From contig NZ_MAOE01000037.1 in assembly GCF_001884185.1 (NCBI RefSeq), positions 298,336 to 362,335 of the forward strand: a stretch of 64,000 nucleotides of DNA, written 5' to 3'. Position 1 is the first letter of the stretch; every line of letters starts with the position of its first letter. Both the position numbers and the translations under genes were made by a program. Below the pieces are notes generated by a model. The model was not told the DNA's origin. It ran no database searches and saw nothing but the letters and a program-made list of their open reading frames with translations. Positions 17,829 to 26,510 of this stretch are shown in pieces. Source of the stretch: Bacillus albus. Its GTDB lineage: Bacteria; Bacillota; Bacilli; Bacillales; Bacillaceae_G.

Positions 17829-19037
17829 CTATTGTAAGCTTGCTGCCGGACCGAAAAATTCATAATGAATATGCTCTTGTTTCACTCCTAAATTAGTTAG
17901 TGCAGCATTTATATGTTTCATAAATGGTACGGGACCACAGAAATAAAATTCTGCTTCTGTTGTCGAAATAATCGTTTGCAACCATTCAGCGTCAATGAAA
18001 CCTTCTTTATCAAAGTTTTTCATTTCCAGATCTTTTTCAGTCGGTGCCGAATAGCAAGTGTATGCTTTAACTTGTTCGTATTCATTATCTACTGCCTCAA
18101 CGTGTTCTTTCATTGCATGTGTATTGCTATTTATCGCTGCATGAACAAAACATACATTACGTTTTGAATTTTGTTCAATTAACGTATTTAGCATACTCAT
18201 CATTGGTGTAATACCTACTCCACCACTAATTAGTACAACTGGTAATGTTGAATCCATATTCAATACGAAATCTCCTGCCGGTGCACTTACTGGTAATATA
18301 TCGCCCTTTTTTACATGATCATGTAAGTAATTAGATACTTTACCATCTGGTGTATCTACACCTTTTTCTTTCTTTACACTAATACGATAATATTCTTTTC
18401 CAGGGGCGTCTGATAAGCTATATTGACGATTATGTGTATATGTTTCACCCTTGATATTTATTTGAACCGTTACATATTGTCCTGGGATGAATGAAGAAAC
18501 TTTCCCTCCATCTTCAGGTTTCAAATAAAATGACGTAATAACATCGCTTTCCTTCACTTTTTTAACAACTACAAAGTTACGGAAATCCTTCCATCCGCCC
18601 TCTTTATGTGCCGCTTCTTCATACATCTCTGCTTCAATGCTAATGAATGCATCAGCGATGACACCGTAAGCTTCTCCCCATGCGTTTAACACTTCATCAG
18701 GTGCACCTGCGACCTCTTTAATTGCACGTAGTAAACATGTACCTACAATCGGATAATGCTCTGCTTTAATACCTAAACTTCTATGCTTATGACCAATTTG
18801 TTTTACAACCGGAATAATAACTTCTAAATTATCAATATACGTTGCAGCTGCATAAACAGCATTCGCTAACGCTTGTTGTTGTCTTCCCTTTTTCTGATTT
18901 GTATGGTTGAAAATATTCAATAACTCCGGATGTTCCGAAAATAAAATTTCATAAAATCTCGTTGTAATTTCAACACCTTTTTCTTGTAATAATGGTACTG
19001 TTGACTTTACGATTTCAATTGTTTTTTCACTTAACAT
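17829..19037 (-). CDS. hmp: Flavohemoprotein (nitric oxide dioxygenase)
   Basis: Hmp oxidises NO to nitrate using O2 and NAD(P)H. The 402 residues show a globin domain (1 to about 145, with the proximal-His region around GHKHRSLGIKAEHYP), an FAD domain (NRQYSLSDAPG; HDHVKKGD) and an NAD-binding domain (LISGGVGITPMMSML; FYFCGPVPFMKH). GGAGTGGGATAC precedes the ATG. It is a single gene converging on the CRP/FNR regulator. The promoter carries a palindrome at 19099-19114. Confidence 0.95.
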   Translation of the reverse strand: MLSEKTIEIVKSTVPLLQEKGVEITTRFYEILFSEHPELLNIFNHTNQKKGRQQQALANAVYAAATYIDNLEVIIPVVKQIGHKHRSLGIKAEHYPIVGTCLLRAIKEVAGAPDEVLNAWGEAYGVIADAFISIEAEMYEEAAHKEGGWKDFRNFVVVKKVKESDVITSFYLKPEDGGKVSSFIPGQYVTVQINIKGETYTHNRQYSLSDAPGKEYYRISVKKEKGVDTPDGKVSNYLHDHVKKGDILPVSAPAGDFVLNMDSTLPVVLISGGVGITPMMSMLNTLIEQNSKRNVCFVHAAINSNTHAMKEHVEAVDNEYEQVKAYTCYSAPTEKDLEMKNFDKEGFIDAEWLQTIISTTEAEFYFCGPVPFMKHINAALTNLGVKQEHIHYEFFGPAASLQ

Positions 19038-19098
19038 TGTATCCCACTCCTCTATTTCCTTAACTGTTTTTAGTTTAACTGAATTGTATAATACAGAT

Positions 19099-19114
19099 TG
19101 TGATTTTAATCACT
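19099..19114. promoter_or_regulatory. CRP/FNR-like operator in the hmp promoter
   Basis: TGTGA-TTTTAA-TCACT, containing the perfect palindrome GTGATTTTAATCAC. The likely hmp -10 (TATTAT, 19088-19093 on the minus strand) places the palindrome over the -35 region, which favours repression over classical activation. NsrR-type NO control is an alternative reading. Confidence 0.6.
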
Positions 19115-19164
19115 ATTAACACGGTGTTTTTGTGAAAAATATATGAACATTGTACTTACAAAAG

Positions 19165-19203
19165 AAAATAAGCCAACTAGAATTTCTAGCTAGCTTATTA
19201 TTT
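19165..19203 (-). terminator. Terminator of the 19198 gene
   Basis: Imperfect hairpin AATAAGC...GCTTATT around TAGAAATTCTA at the 3' end of the minus-strand gene. Confidence 0.6.
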
Positions 19204-19719
19204 AGACTGAATTGCTTGTTCAATTACTCTTATATCTTTCCCACCTCCAAATTCTGTATACCCCCAGATGTTCGTTTCACCTCTATATTTATTTACGATA
19301 ATATCTAAGTCATGATATACACGATGTGCGTAAACTACATACTCAATCTTTTGAAATTCCACACCTTTTTTTGCAATTTCATAGCTTCTATTTACATCTC
19401 GTTTTATTTTTTCATTCTTTATTTCTGTATGTATATTTTTTAAAGACGATTCTTGTTGTTGAAACCATTTTTTTAATTGGCTCCAGTCCCCTTCTGTATA
19501 ATTCTCTGCTTTACCATAATTTAAGAAATTATTATAGCTTTCATGTGTCATACGAATAAAATCTAGCACTTTTGTCTCTTCTTGCACATCTTCTTCTATT
19601 TGAGCTATCGTATTTACCTTAGCAGGCTTATTCGCATAATGTAACAATACTTTCATAAGACTATAGCTCGCAATGATCATTACGATAATAATCCCGAATA
19701 CACTTAACAATTTCTTCAT
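19198..19719 (-). CDS. Hypothetical membrane-anchored helical protein
   Basis: Unrecognised, 173 residues. MKKLLSVFGIIIVMIIASYSL forms an N-terminal anchor, followed by a mainly helical, charged domain with long amphipathic helices (EEDVQEETKVLDFIRMTHE; SSLKNIHTEIKNEKIKRDV). ATG 19719 has AAGGAG 8 nt upstream; the longer frame to 19818 has no site. It lies just downstream of the site-2 protease gene (114 nt), in the same direction, and may share its transcript; whether it is functionally linked is unknown. Confidence 0.65.
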   Translation of the reverse strand: MKKLLSVFGIIIVMIIASYSLMKVLLHYANKPAKVNTIAQIEEDVQEETKVLDFIRMTHESYNNFLNYGKAENYTEGDWSQLKKWFQQQESSLKNIHTEIKNEKIKRDVNRSYEIAKKGVEFQKIEYVVYAHRVYHDLDIIVNKYRGETNIWGYTEFGGGKDIRVIEQAIQSK

Positions 19720-19833
19720 ATACAGAACTCCTTCTCTATTAAAGATATTACAATGTATGACTATACTTGTAACATTCTCTCGTAGAAATCTAATTCCTGT
19801 ATAAATCCTTCCTATCATTTCGACAATATTTTT

Positions 19834-20931
19834 CTATGCATTTCTCGTTGGCAAATGCTCTTGTAAAACTACATATCCTTCATAAGCTGTGTAACCGAGT
19901 ATGGCCATTAATCCGATATAACAAGCAAATACTGTCCATTTCGTTTTCGTATCCACTTTGTAATAGTTTTCCTGTTGTCTCTTGTCTGCATCCCATTCCT
20001 GTAATTTTCTTTCTGACATTTCAAATGCTTCTCTTATATGAATTGTATGTGTTTCTTTTTCATCTTCATATGGGACGTAATCAAGTGGCTCAAACTTTGG
20101 TAAAAGATACTCTAACACTTCAAGCTTTTGAAGTTCTCCTGTTTTTAATTCTTTCTCTCGTTCTTTTTGCCTTAATACATTTATTTCATGTTGCATCATA
20201 TATATATTTCGATGTACTGCACCAGTTTCTTTTAACTCCTCTTCAAGCCTTGCAACATATTCTTTCATTCCATCAATTCTATATCCTAATTCCTTAATTG
20301 GCCCATCTCTCTTTATTACTCTATATAATTCCATACAGCCAATAATAACAATAAACCCTCCCAAAATACTTTTAAAGTAAATAGAATAACCGAGCAATAC
20401 AATAAGGCCCGCTCCCCAAATCTTTGTACTTACAACTGAAATAATTCGCCCACCATCTAATGGAGAAACTGGAATCAAGTTAAAGAAGTTAATCATACTT
20501 CCAAGTAGAATAATTAATGCCCAAAATGGCTCTTTCGTTACTATATAAAGTGGAATTGCCGGTAAAAATGACAACAACCCGAAAAGAGGTCCCATAAAGG
20601 CGATGTAAGCTTCATCTTTTGCATTTTTCGGCATCTCTTTCATCCCAATAAGAGCACCCATAAATGGAATAAATATTGCTGGCGATGTTGGTATACCTTT
20701 TCTTTTCGCAGCCCATAAATGGCCCATTTCATGAATAAATAACAAATAAATGAGCGCTACCCCAAATTTCCAACCATATATAACTGCGTATGCACCAAGT
20801 GATAGAAACATACTAAACACCGTTGAAAACTTTGCTAATTTAAAAATTGCAAATACCCACTTTAACTTAGAAAGTAAAAATAGCCCTATTGCAACAATAA
20901 TTCCCCATAATCCTTTTTTATTATTTTTCAT
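19834..20931 (-). CDS. Site-2 protease family metalloprotease (M50)
   Basis: A membrane zinc protease of 365 residues. The zinc motif HEMGH lies in FIHEMGHLWAAKRKG near residue 67 and the third ligand is in NLIPVSPLDGGRI near residue 156, each in or beside a membrane helix. After about six helices follows a charged cytoplasmic coiled region (residues 220-325) and a final C-terminal membrane helix (TVFACYIGLMAILGYTAY), an uncommon addition. Such proteases release membrane-bound anti-sigma factors or clear signal peptides. No sigma or anti-sigma gene is adjacent, so the substrate is unknown. Confidence 0.85.
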   Translation of the reverse strand: MKNNKKGLWGIIVAIGLFLLSKLKWVFAIFKLAKFSTVFSMFLSLGAYAVIYGWKFGVALIYLLFIHEMGHLWAAKRKGIPTSPAIFIPFMGALIGMKEMPKNAKDEAYIAFMGPLFGLLSFLPAIPLYIVTKEPFWALIILLGSMINFFNLIPVSPLDGGRIISVVSTKIWGAGLIVLLGYSIYFKSILGGFIVIIGCMELYRVIKRDGPIKELGYRIDGMKEYVARLEEELKETGAVHRNIYMMQHEINVLRQKEREKELKTGELQKLEVLEYLLPKFEPLDYVPYEDEKETHTIHIREAFEMSERKLQEWDADKRQQENYYKVDTKTKWTVFACYIGLMAILGYTAYEGYVVLQEHLPTRNA

Positions 20932-21078
20932 ATTCCTCTCCTTTATCTCTCACGAATGAATCATATTCATCAAAGCTTGTTCTTCCCTCTATTATGACAT
21001 ATTTTTTTCTATTGTTAGAAATAATGTTTATATAATCCATTTTTAGCCAAAAATACAAATGAAAGGAGGTGCATACAA

Positions 21079-21276
21079 ATGAATTTACAATCACTTATAA
21101 TAGGCGCTCTATCGTTTTTAGCTTCAACTCTTATTTTTTATACCGTTAGTTACGTATTATTATTAGATTTGTTGCCCAATCACGTACTTATTGCTCTTAT
21201 CATCCTGTCCGCCCTTATGATTTCTTTTCTTATTACACGAAAATCAATGAATGAGCCATCTGCAAAAGCAAAGTAA
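21079..21276 (+). CDS. Small two-helix membrane protein
   Basis: A 65-residue protein with two membrane helices (SLIIGALSFLASTLIFYTVSY; HVLIALIILSALMISFLI) and a basic C-terminal tail. The ribosome binding site GAAAGGAGGTG is close to perfect, which argues for real expression. Divergent from the site-2 protease. No family recognised. Confidence 0.7.
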   Translation: MNLQSLIIGALSFLASTLIFYTVSYVLLLDLLPNHVLIALIILSALMISFLITRKSMNEPSAKAK

Positions 21277-21277
21277 T

Positions 21278-21300
21278 AGAGAGGGGATTTTCCCCTCTCT
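21278..21300 (+). terminator. Hairpin after the small membrane protein gene
   Basis: Ten-bp stem AGAGAGGGGA/TCCCCTCTCT with TTT loop, without a clear T-run. Confidence 0.6.
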
Positions 21301-21386
21301 ATTATCATTTCCCAGAAAAGGTCACATAGACTTTACGAATTGACATTCACCCCGATCTATAAGGGCTAATTAAAGTTTCACTTTAT

Positions 21387-21537
21387 CCCGCTTTAACGGG
21401 CAGTAAGACCCCCACCTCAAAATTCAGCGAAAGCAAAGAAGTTAGGTGGGGGGATCAACTGCCCATAAAAGTCCGATTGGTTCAACTAATAATCAGTGGG
21501 GGATGAAGACAACCCCCACTGATTAAAGTTTCACTTA
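21387..21537. repeat. bcr1-type repeat element
   Basis: About 151 bp of G/C-clustered, strongly structured non-coding DNA. A small CCCG/CGGG loop is followed by a long stem GGGCAGT/ACTGCCC enclosing CCCCACCT/AGGTGGGG, and by a 12-bp hairpin AATCAGTGGGGG/CCCCCACTGATT. TTTAT borders the left side. The flanks share a 15-bp direct repeat ATTAAAGTTTCACTT (21369-21383 and 21522-21536). Size, TTTAT border and stem-loops fit the bcr1 family of B. cereus-group mobile-like repeats. The right end reaches the last codons of the lipoprotein gene. Confidence 0.75.
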
Positions 21538-22386
21538 TCTTTGTAAATCCATTTTTTCGCCATAATCTTTCACAATTTGAATGATATTTTGAAATACACC
21601 TATTTTCTCTTTTTTACTATTTAATATTTTCAAATCATAATTTTCATAATATGTTTCTAATGCCTTTAATTGTGATTCTGAAGCACCTTTTACCTGCACA
21701 GTAGCATGTAATTCATACTGTTTATACCCTTCTTTTACCTTTTCACCTAAAATTTCTTCACCCTCTTTTGCTCCAATTAATTTTTGAACTTTTTCCGGAT
21801 AAATGACTTGCAAATAATACTCTCGTTCCTTCTCTAGCTTGTTGTAAAGTGATTGTGAAATCGTATACCGTACCGTATAATTCACTTTTTGATCTCCTGC
21901 TTTAATATGAAACGCAGTAATCTGCAAATCTTTTTTTGTTACTTCCGTTAAAGGACCTACCTGCTTCTCGTCTTCTTTTTGTTCTGAAACATTTGGAAAT
22001 ATAGCCAAAAGCTTTTCCGTATCTTTTTTATTCAGCATATACATAGCTTTCTTATGTTGTACCCAACCTCGTCTGTCTTCTCCTCTTAGCCATGCATAAT
22101 ACGTTTCTTTCTTTCCATCTCTACTAATTTGTATTTCATATTCAGGTTCACCAAAGCTCCCTGTTATTTCTTGTTTCTCCGCTTTATCCATAATGCCTAT
22201 TACTAACTTCGCTTCTGATTCCTGTAATTTTTTCTCTTTATGTTTTTTTTGTATAACAGTTACCCCTATTGTTTCTTTCACTTCATTCACCGTCTCTTCT
22301 ACTTTTTCTGTTTCTTTTTTTGGCTCAGTTTGACTACAAGATGCTAGTAACATAGCAAGTACTAACAATACATATTTCCTTTTCAA
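21535..22386 (-). CDS. Lipoprotein of unknown function
   Basis: A 283-residue lipoprotein: MKRKYVLLVLAMLLASCSQ gives a signal peptide with lipobox LLASC, so it is anchored outside the membrane. A Glu/Lys-rich linker follows, then two modules; the second has a strand pattern (QITAFHIKAGDQKVNYTVRY) typical of extracellular beta domains. TTG 22386 with GGGAGG upstream is preferred; the longer frame toward 22605 would overlap the divergent methyltransferase and destroy the signal peptide. A bcr1 repeat touches its 3' end. The function is not recognised. Confidence 0.75.
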   Translation of the reverse strand: MKRKYVLLVLAMLLASCSQTEPKKETEKVEETVNEVKETIGVTVIQKKHKEKKLQESEAKLVIGIMDKAEKQEITGSFGEPEYEIQISRDGKKETYYAWLRGEDRRGWVQHKKAMYMLNKKDTEKLLAIFPNVSEQKEDEKQVGPLTEVTKKDLQITAFHIKAGDQKVNYTVRYTISQSLYNKLEKEREYYLQVIYPEKVQKLIGAKEGEEILGEKVKEGYKQYELHATVQVKGASESQLKALETYYENYDLKILNSKKEKIGVFQNIIQIVKDYGEKMDLQR

Positions 22387-22494
22387 TTTAATCCTCCCTT
22401 TACAATAAGAAATCCTTATAATCTTCATACAAAAAACAAAAACATGACACACTATAAAATACGCTATACTAAGCATTGAAAGGAGGTCTTTTTC

Positions 22495-23271
22495 ATGTCT
22501 ATTAATTTTCACGATGCAAACAATAAATACACATACGCACAGCGAAACGCCCATATTTCTTGGGGAGAAATGATAAAAAGTATTACAAATATACAAAATA
22601 AGCAAATAATTGATATCGGCTGTGGTGGCGGAATTTATACGAAAGAACTTGCTCTTATGGGAGCAAAAAGTGTTGTTGGGCTGGATTTTTCCAAAGAAAT
22701 ATTACAAGCTGCAAAAGAAAATTGTAGCGCTTTTTCAAACATTTCATTCATTCACGGCGATGCACATAGCGTCCCCTATCCTAATGATACTTTCGACATT
22801 GTTATTTCGCGCGCAGTTATTCATCATTTACACGACATTCCTACATTTCTACGTGAAGCTTCTCGTATATTAAAGAAAAACGGTGTACTTATTGTACAAG
22901 ACCGGACCATTGAAGATTGCATAATTCCTGGAAGCCCTGAACACATCCGTGGATATTTTTTCTCTATCTTTCCAAAACTCATTGATATTGAATCAAAAAG
23001 GCGTCCAAAAACCAACACAGTACAACAAGAATTACAAAAATATTTTCTTCACGTATTCCCCGCTCAAACACAATGGGAAGTACGAAAAATACATGATTCC
23101 GTAGAGGCATTGCTACAAGATTTATCACCTCGAACAGGTCGATCCATTCTATACGAATTAACAGATTATGAACTTTCTCAACTTCTACAACAAGTACAGA
23201 CTGCCTTGCAAAACGTATCTCCTATTATCGAAAGAGATCGATGGACAATTTGGAGCGCCATGAACTTGTAA
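22495..23271 (+). CDS. Class I SAM-dependent methyltransferase
   Basis: A 258-residue methyltransferase of the methyltransf_11/UbiE-like class. The SAM motif I is IIDIGCGGGIYTKEL, with an acidic end of strand 2 in VVGLDFSKE, motif II in FDIVISRAVIHHLHD and post-motif LKKNGVLIVQD. The substrate is unknown. AAAGGAGG precedes the ATG. It is divergent from the lipoprotein gene and convergent with the next. Confidence 0.85.
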   Translation: MSINFHDANNKYTYAQRNAHISWGEMIKSITNIQNKQIIDIGCGGGIYTKELALMGAKSVVGLDFSKEILQAAKENCSAFSNISFIHGDAHSVPYPNDTFDIVISRAVIHHLHDIPTFLREASRILKKNGVLIVQDRTIEDCIIPGSPEHIRGYFFSIFPKLIDIESKRRPKTNTVQQELQKYFLHVFPAQTQWEVRKIHDSVEALLQDLSPRTGRSILYELTDYELSQLLQQVQTALQNVSPIIERDRWTIWSAMNL

Positions 23272-23303
23272 GGAAGCCTCACAAAATAATGTGAGGCTTC
23301 CTT
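23270..23303. terminator. Bidirectional terminator
   Basis: Perfect 14-bp stem AAGGAAGCCTCACA with complement, 6-nt loop, between two convergent genes. Confidence 0.8.
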
Positions 23304-23306
23304 CTT

Positions 23307-23516
23307 TCATAATCTAATTTTGCAACACTCTTGATACCCTCCACTTCTGGCCTGTGCACTTCCACACTTCGGACATACTAAATATCTAGACTGATTTGTC
23401 AACAAACTACCTTTTTGAAAGAGTAAAACTTCTGCTTGTTTAAACGAACGCGAATAATATAACCACATAAAACCAATTATAGCAATAATGCCAAATAATA
23501 CTCCCATCGCAAGCAT
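23307..23516 (-). CDS. Small membrane protein with C-terminal Cys cluster
   Basis: A 69-residue protein: one membrane helix (MGVLFGIIAIIGFMWLYYS), a short linker and a C-terminal CPKCGS ... ECC segment resembling half a zinc ribbon. ATG 23516 follows GAGGTGA; GTG 23525 overlaps it. Metal binding is inference from the cysteines. Confidence 0.6.
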   Translation of the reverse strand: MLAMGVLFGIIAIIGFMWLYYSRSFKQAEVLLFQKGSLLTNQSRYLVCPKCGSAQARSGGYQECCKIRL

Positions 23517-23769
23517 TTCAGTCACCTCTTTTGGTTTGTTCTTTCCAGCAAGTGGATTGTTGTATTATTCTCTGTAAATTCAAACAATCCCTTCTTTACT
23601 CCTATAAATATCAACTTTCTCCACAAACTTTACAATTCTCTACAAAATTTCACTCCTTTTTTACAATTCACCATTCCTTTTACTACAATAAATATTACAT
23701 TCGATATTTCTGGATATAAATATATCTTTCAAAAAAATGTTGACTTTCCAAAAAAAACATGCAACAATA

Positions 23770-24064
23770 CTGTCAGAATACTTGAATAAAAATTCATTGA
23801 CGAGAACGAGTACGTTATAGGACTGTCCCCCAGAGAGTTGGCGATTTGCTGAAAGCCAACGTTCAGTGCGTAGCCGAAAATCATCTCCGAGAAGTAGAAC
23901 CGAATGTTACAGTAAGTTCTTACCGGCTGTCCCCCGTTACAAGGAACACGTATCATGTTGTACGTTGTGAAGCCGTATACATATAGACTAATTTCTACAT
24001 GTATAAATTAGGGTGGTATCGCGGGTAAATATAACTCGTCCCTTTCTTTAGGGACGAGTTTTTT
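23770..24064 (+). promoter_or_regulatory. T-box riboswitch controlling brnQ
   Basis: The T-box consensus AGGGTGGTATCGCGGG is at 24010-24025, followed by an 11-bp terminator stem (24033-24043 with 24050-24060) and T-run. About 230 nt of structured leader precede it. A promoter TTGACT (23740-23745) with an extended -10 ending near 23768 lies upstream. In the presumed specifier loop (GCCGAAAATCA, about 23872-23883) ATC at 23880-23882 would select tRNA-Ile, fitting a branched-chain amino acid carrier; the exact specifier frame is less certain than the T-box itself. Confidence 0.92.
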
Positions 24065-24103
24065 GTGTTCTTACAAACGAATTTAAAAAAAGGAGGAAAA
24101 ACA

Positions 24104-25459
24104 ATGAACACTGTATCAAAAAAACATATTTTTTTCACTGGTCTTATGCTATTTTCTTTATTTTTTGGGGCAGGTAATTTAATTTTCCCTCCCATGCTTG
24201 GACAAAATGCAGGTGAAAACTTTTGGCCGGCAATGATTGGATTTTTACTAACAGGAGTCGGTTTACCATTATTAACTGTTATTGCAATTTCTTTATCAGG
24301 AAATGGTATGCAACAACTTGCAAGTCATGTTCACCCATTATTCGGAATTTTCTTTACTGTAGTTGTATACATCGCAATCGGTCCTTCTATGGGAATTCCG
24401 CGCGTTGCAAATGTCGCTTATGAAATGGGTGTTAGTTCTTTCTTACCAGAAACAATTCGCTCTAGTAGCCTAGCACTATTTTTATACACGATCATTTTCT
24501 TCGCTATCGTATTTTGGCTTAGTTTAAATCCATCTAAACTTGTCGATCGAATCGGAAATATTTTAACACCTATTTTATTGCTCTCTATTTTCTTATTATT
24601 TGTTAAAAGTGTATTTACACCACTCGGGCAATCAGGAACAGCAATGCAAGAGTACCAAACCTCTCCAATCTTCAAAGGATTTATGGAAGGGTACTTAACG
24701 ATGGATACCATCTCTGCGCTTGCATTTGGAATTATCGTTGTAAATGCCATTCGGTCAAAAGGTGTAAAGGACCGTAAATCCATTGCCATCGCAACAGCGA
24801 AAGCAGGACTTATTGCCGCTATTGGTCTCGTACTTGTATATGGTGCACTTGGCTGGCTCGGTGCAACTAGTGTCTCTCTCGGATATGCAAAAAATGGCGG
24901 ACAATTACTTACTGTCATCGTACAGCAATTATTCGGTCCATATGGTCTACTTCTACTATCTCTAATCGTTACACTCGCTTGCTTAACAACATGCGTTGGA
25001 CTTGTATCTGCATGTAGTCAATACTTCTCAACATTATTGACTACATTTTCATATAAAACGTTCGCTAGCATCATTTGTGCATTAGGATTATTAGTTGCCA
25101 ACTTAGGTTTAACAAAAATTATTGCTATCTCTGTTCCAATTCTACTTGTCGTATATCCAATTGCAATCGTACTCGTTCTATTATCGTTACTGCATAAATA
25201 CTTCGGCGGATATCGTTCTGTTTATGTAGGTGCTTTAATTGGATCAGCAGTGGTGAGCGTATTTGATGGATTAAAACAAGGTGGTATTTCTATTTCATTT
25301 ATCACACCATATTTTCAATTCATCCCTTTATATAATGAAGGAATTGGCTGGTTAATACCAGCATTAGCCGGAGCCCTTATCGGTCTTATAATCGCTAAGT
25401 TAAGCGGTGCGAAAAAAGTTCCTTTACTGACTGAATCTCATGAAGTAAAAGCATCCTAA
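24104..25459 (+). CDS. brnQ: Branched-chain amino acid Na+ (LIVCS) transporter BrnQ
   Basis: A 451-residue carrier with about 12 membrane helices. FFGAGNLIFPPMLGQNAG at the N terminus is the LIVCS family signature. It imports Leu, Ile and Val. ATG 24104 is preceded by AGGAGG. It lies immediately after the T-box terminator, so expression rises when the matching tRNA is uncharged. A strong terminator overlaps its stop codon. Confidence 0.94.
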   Translation: MNTVSKKHIFFTGLMLFSLFFGAGNLIFPPMLGQNAGENFWPAMIGFLLTGVGLPLLTVIAISLSGNGMQQLASHVHPLFGIFFTVVVYIAIGPSMGIPRVANVAYEMGVSSFLPETIRSSSLALFLYTIIFFAIVFWLSLNPSKLVDRIGNILTPILLLSIFLLFVKSVFTPLGQSGTAMQEYQTSPIFKGFMEGYLTMDTISALAFGIIVVNAIRSKGVKDRKSIAIATAKAGLIAAIGLVLVYGALGWLGATSVSLGYAKNGGQLLTVIVQQLFGPYGLLLLSLIVTLACLTTCVGLVSACSQYFSTLLTTFSYKTFASIICALGLLVANLGLTKIIAISVPILLVVYPIAIVLVLLSLLHKYFGGYRSVYVGALIGSAVVSVFDGLKQGGISISFITPYFQFIPLYNEGIGWLIPALAGALIGLIIAKLSGAKKVPLLTESHEVKAS

Positions 25460-25484
25460 AAAAACTCCCTTTCGGGAGTTTTTT
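25459..25484. terminator. brnQ terminator, shared
   Basis: Eleven-bp stem AAAAAACTCCC/GGGAGTTTTTT with TTTC loop, between convergent genes. Confidence 0.88.
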
Positions 25485-25746
25485 ACATTTGAAAAGCAGT
25501 ATGGTTAAAGCTACTTATTTTATAAGCTTTCGTATAATAGTCGATATTTGTATCCACTGTTTCTACTTTGACAACATCGTAGCAATCTTCTTGTTTCACT
25601 AAAAATAAATAGTACTCTTCTGTCGCCTCAACAATTGCAATTTTATCTGTTTCCACATTATATTGTTCACAAAGTGCTTGTAATGCGTTCACATAATCCC
25701 CTAATTTTTTAGACTTATCCATGCCAAATATAGTTTGAACTAACAT
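25483..25746 (-). CDS. Small soluble protein, unknown
   Basis: An 87-residue protein starting MLVQTIFGMDKSKKLGDYV; mixed helix-strand, no membrane segment, Tyr-rich (EEYYLFLVK, DYYTKAYK). ATG 25746 has GGGGAG 7 nt upstream; ATG 25752 is too near. It is downstream of liaR in the same direction but separated by a hairpin-forming repeat remnant. No function recognised. Confidence 0.65.
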   Translation of the reverse strand: MLVQTIFGMDKSKKLGDYVNALQALCEQYNVETDKIAIVEATEEYYLFLVKQEDCYDVVKVETVDTNIDYYTKAYKISSFNHTAFQM

Positions 25747-25828
25747 ATACATTCTCCCCTTTGTATGTACTGTTAACAACTTCATGATAACGCTTACATT
25801 TATTGACGTCAATAAAAAGATTTGGCGC

Positions 25829-25878
25829 AAACTAATAGCAGTCGGGATAACCCCCACCGCTTATTAGTTTCACCTTAT
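25829..25878. repeat. Remnant resembling the 3' end of a bcr1 repeat
   Basis: The stretch from AACTAATA through ACCCCCACC to TTTCACCTTATC lines up by eye with the last ~55 bp of the repeat at 21387-21537 (AACTAATA, ACCCCCACT, TTTCACTTATC). It forms its own hairpin (25829-25839 with 25859-25870) directly after liaR, where it may act as a transcript end. Confidence 0.5.
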
Positions 25879-26510
25879 CATTTCGTCAATTGATGTCTAA
25901 ACGCATAAATAACCGCCTGTGTCCGGTCACTTACATTTAGCTTATTTAATATATTACTTACATGTGTCTTTACTGTTTTTAGGGCAATAAACAATTCATC
26001 TGCAATCTCTTGATTACTTTTTCCTTCTGCAATTAATAACAAAATTTCAGACTCTCTTTCTGTTAACTCCTCATGCAAAGGTTGTTCCTTCTTCTGACGC
26101 ATACGAGACATCATTTTACCAGTAACTTTTGGCTCTAATACCGTTTCTCCATCATAAGTAGCTCGTACAGCGTCTGCTATATCACTCGCTCTTGATGTTT
26201 TTAATAAATAACTTGTCGCTCCGGCCTCAATTACAGGGTACAATTTCTCGTCATCTAAAAAACTCGTTACAACTACAATTTTCGCTTCTGGCCATTCCTG
26301 AATAATAGCTCGTGTTGCTTCAACCCCATCCATCTCGTCCATGACAAGGTCCATCAAAATAATATCCGGTCTTAATTGCAAAGCTAACTCTGAACCTTTT
26401 CTTCCATTTTCAGCTTCTCCAACTACTTCAATATCTGGCTGTGTTGATAAATATGCTGATACACCCATTCGAACCATTTCATGATCATCCACTAGTAATA
26501 CTTTTATCAT
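25878..26510 (-). CDS. liaR: Envelope-stress response regulator LiaR/VraR
   Basis: A 210-residue NarL/LuxR-type regulator. The receiver has the phospho-acceptor Asp in [13 protein letters not shown], the signalling Thr in VVVTS and Lys in LLKTSR. The C-terminal HTH is [26 protein letters not shown]. Paired with LiaS (4-nt ATGA overlap), it activates the lia operon on lipid-II-cycle damage by bacitracin, vancomycin or daptomycin. It is last of the five lia genes here. Confidence 0.93.
   Translation of the reverse strand: MIKVLLVDDHEMVRMGVSAYLSTQPDIEVVGEAENGRKGSELALQLRPDIILMDLVMDEMDGVEATRAIIQEWPEAKIVVVTSFLDDEKLYPVIEAGATSYLLKTSRASDIADAVRATYDGETVLEPKVTGKMMSRMRQKKEQPLHEELTERESEILLLIAEGKSNQEIADELFIALKTVKTHVSNILNKLNVSDRTQAVIYAFRHQLTK

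Noticed and set aside
21535-22605. A 356-codon reading frame for the lipoprotein
   Set aside because: It would overlap the divergent methyltransferase start and bury the lipobox signal peptide; TTG 22386 has a good ribosome binding site.
23517-23735. Reading frames in the C/T-rich stretch before the brnQ T-box
   Set aside because: No ribosome binding site and biased composition; it looks like non-coding upstream DNA.
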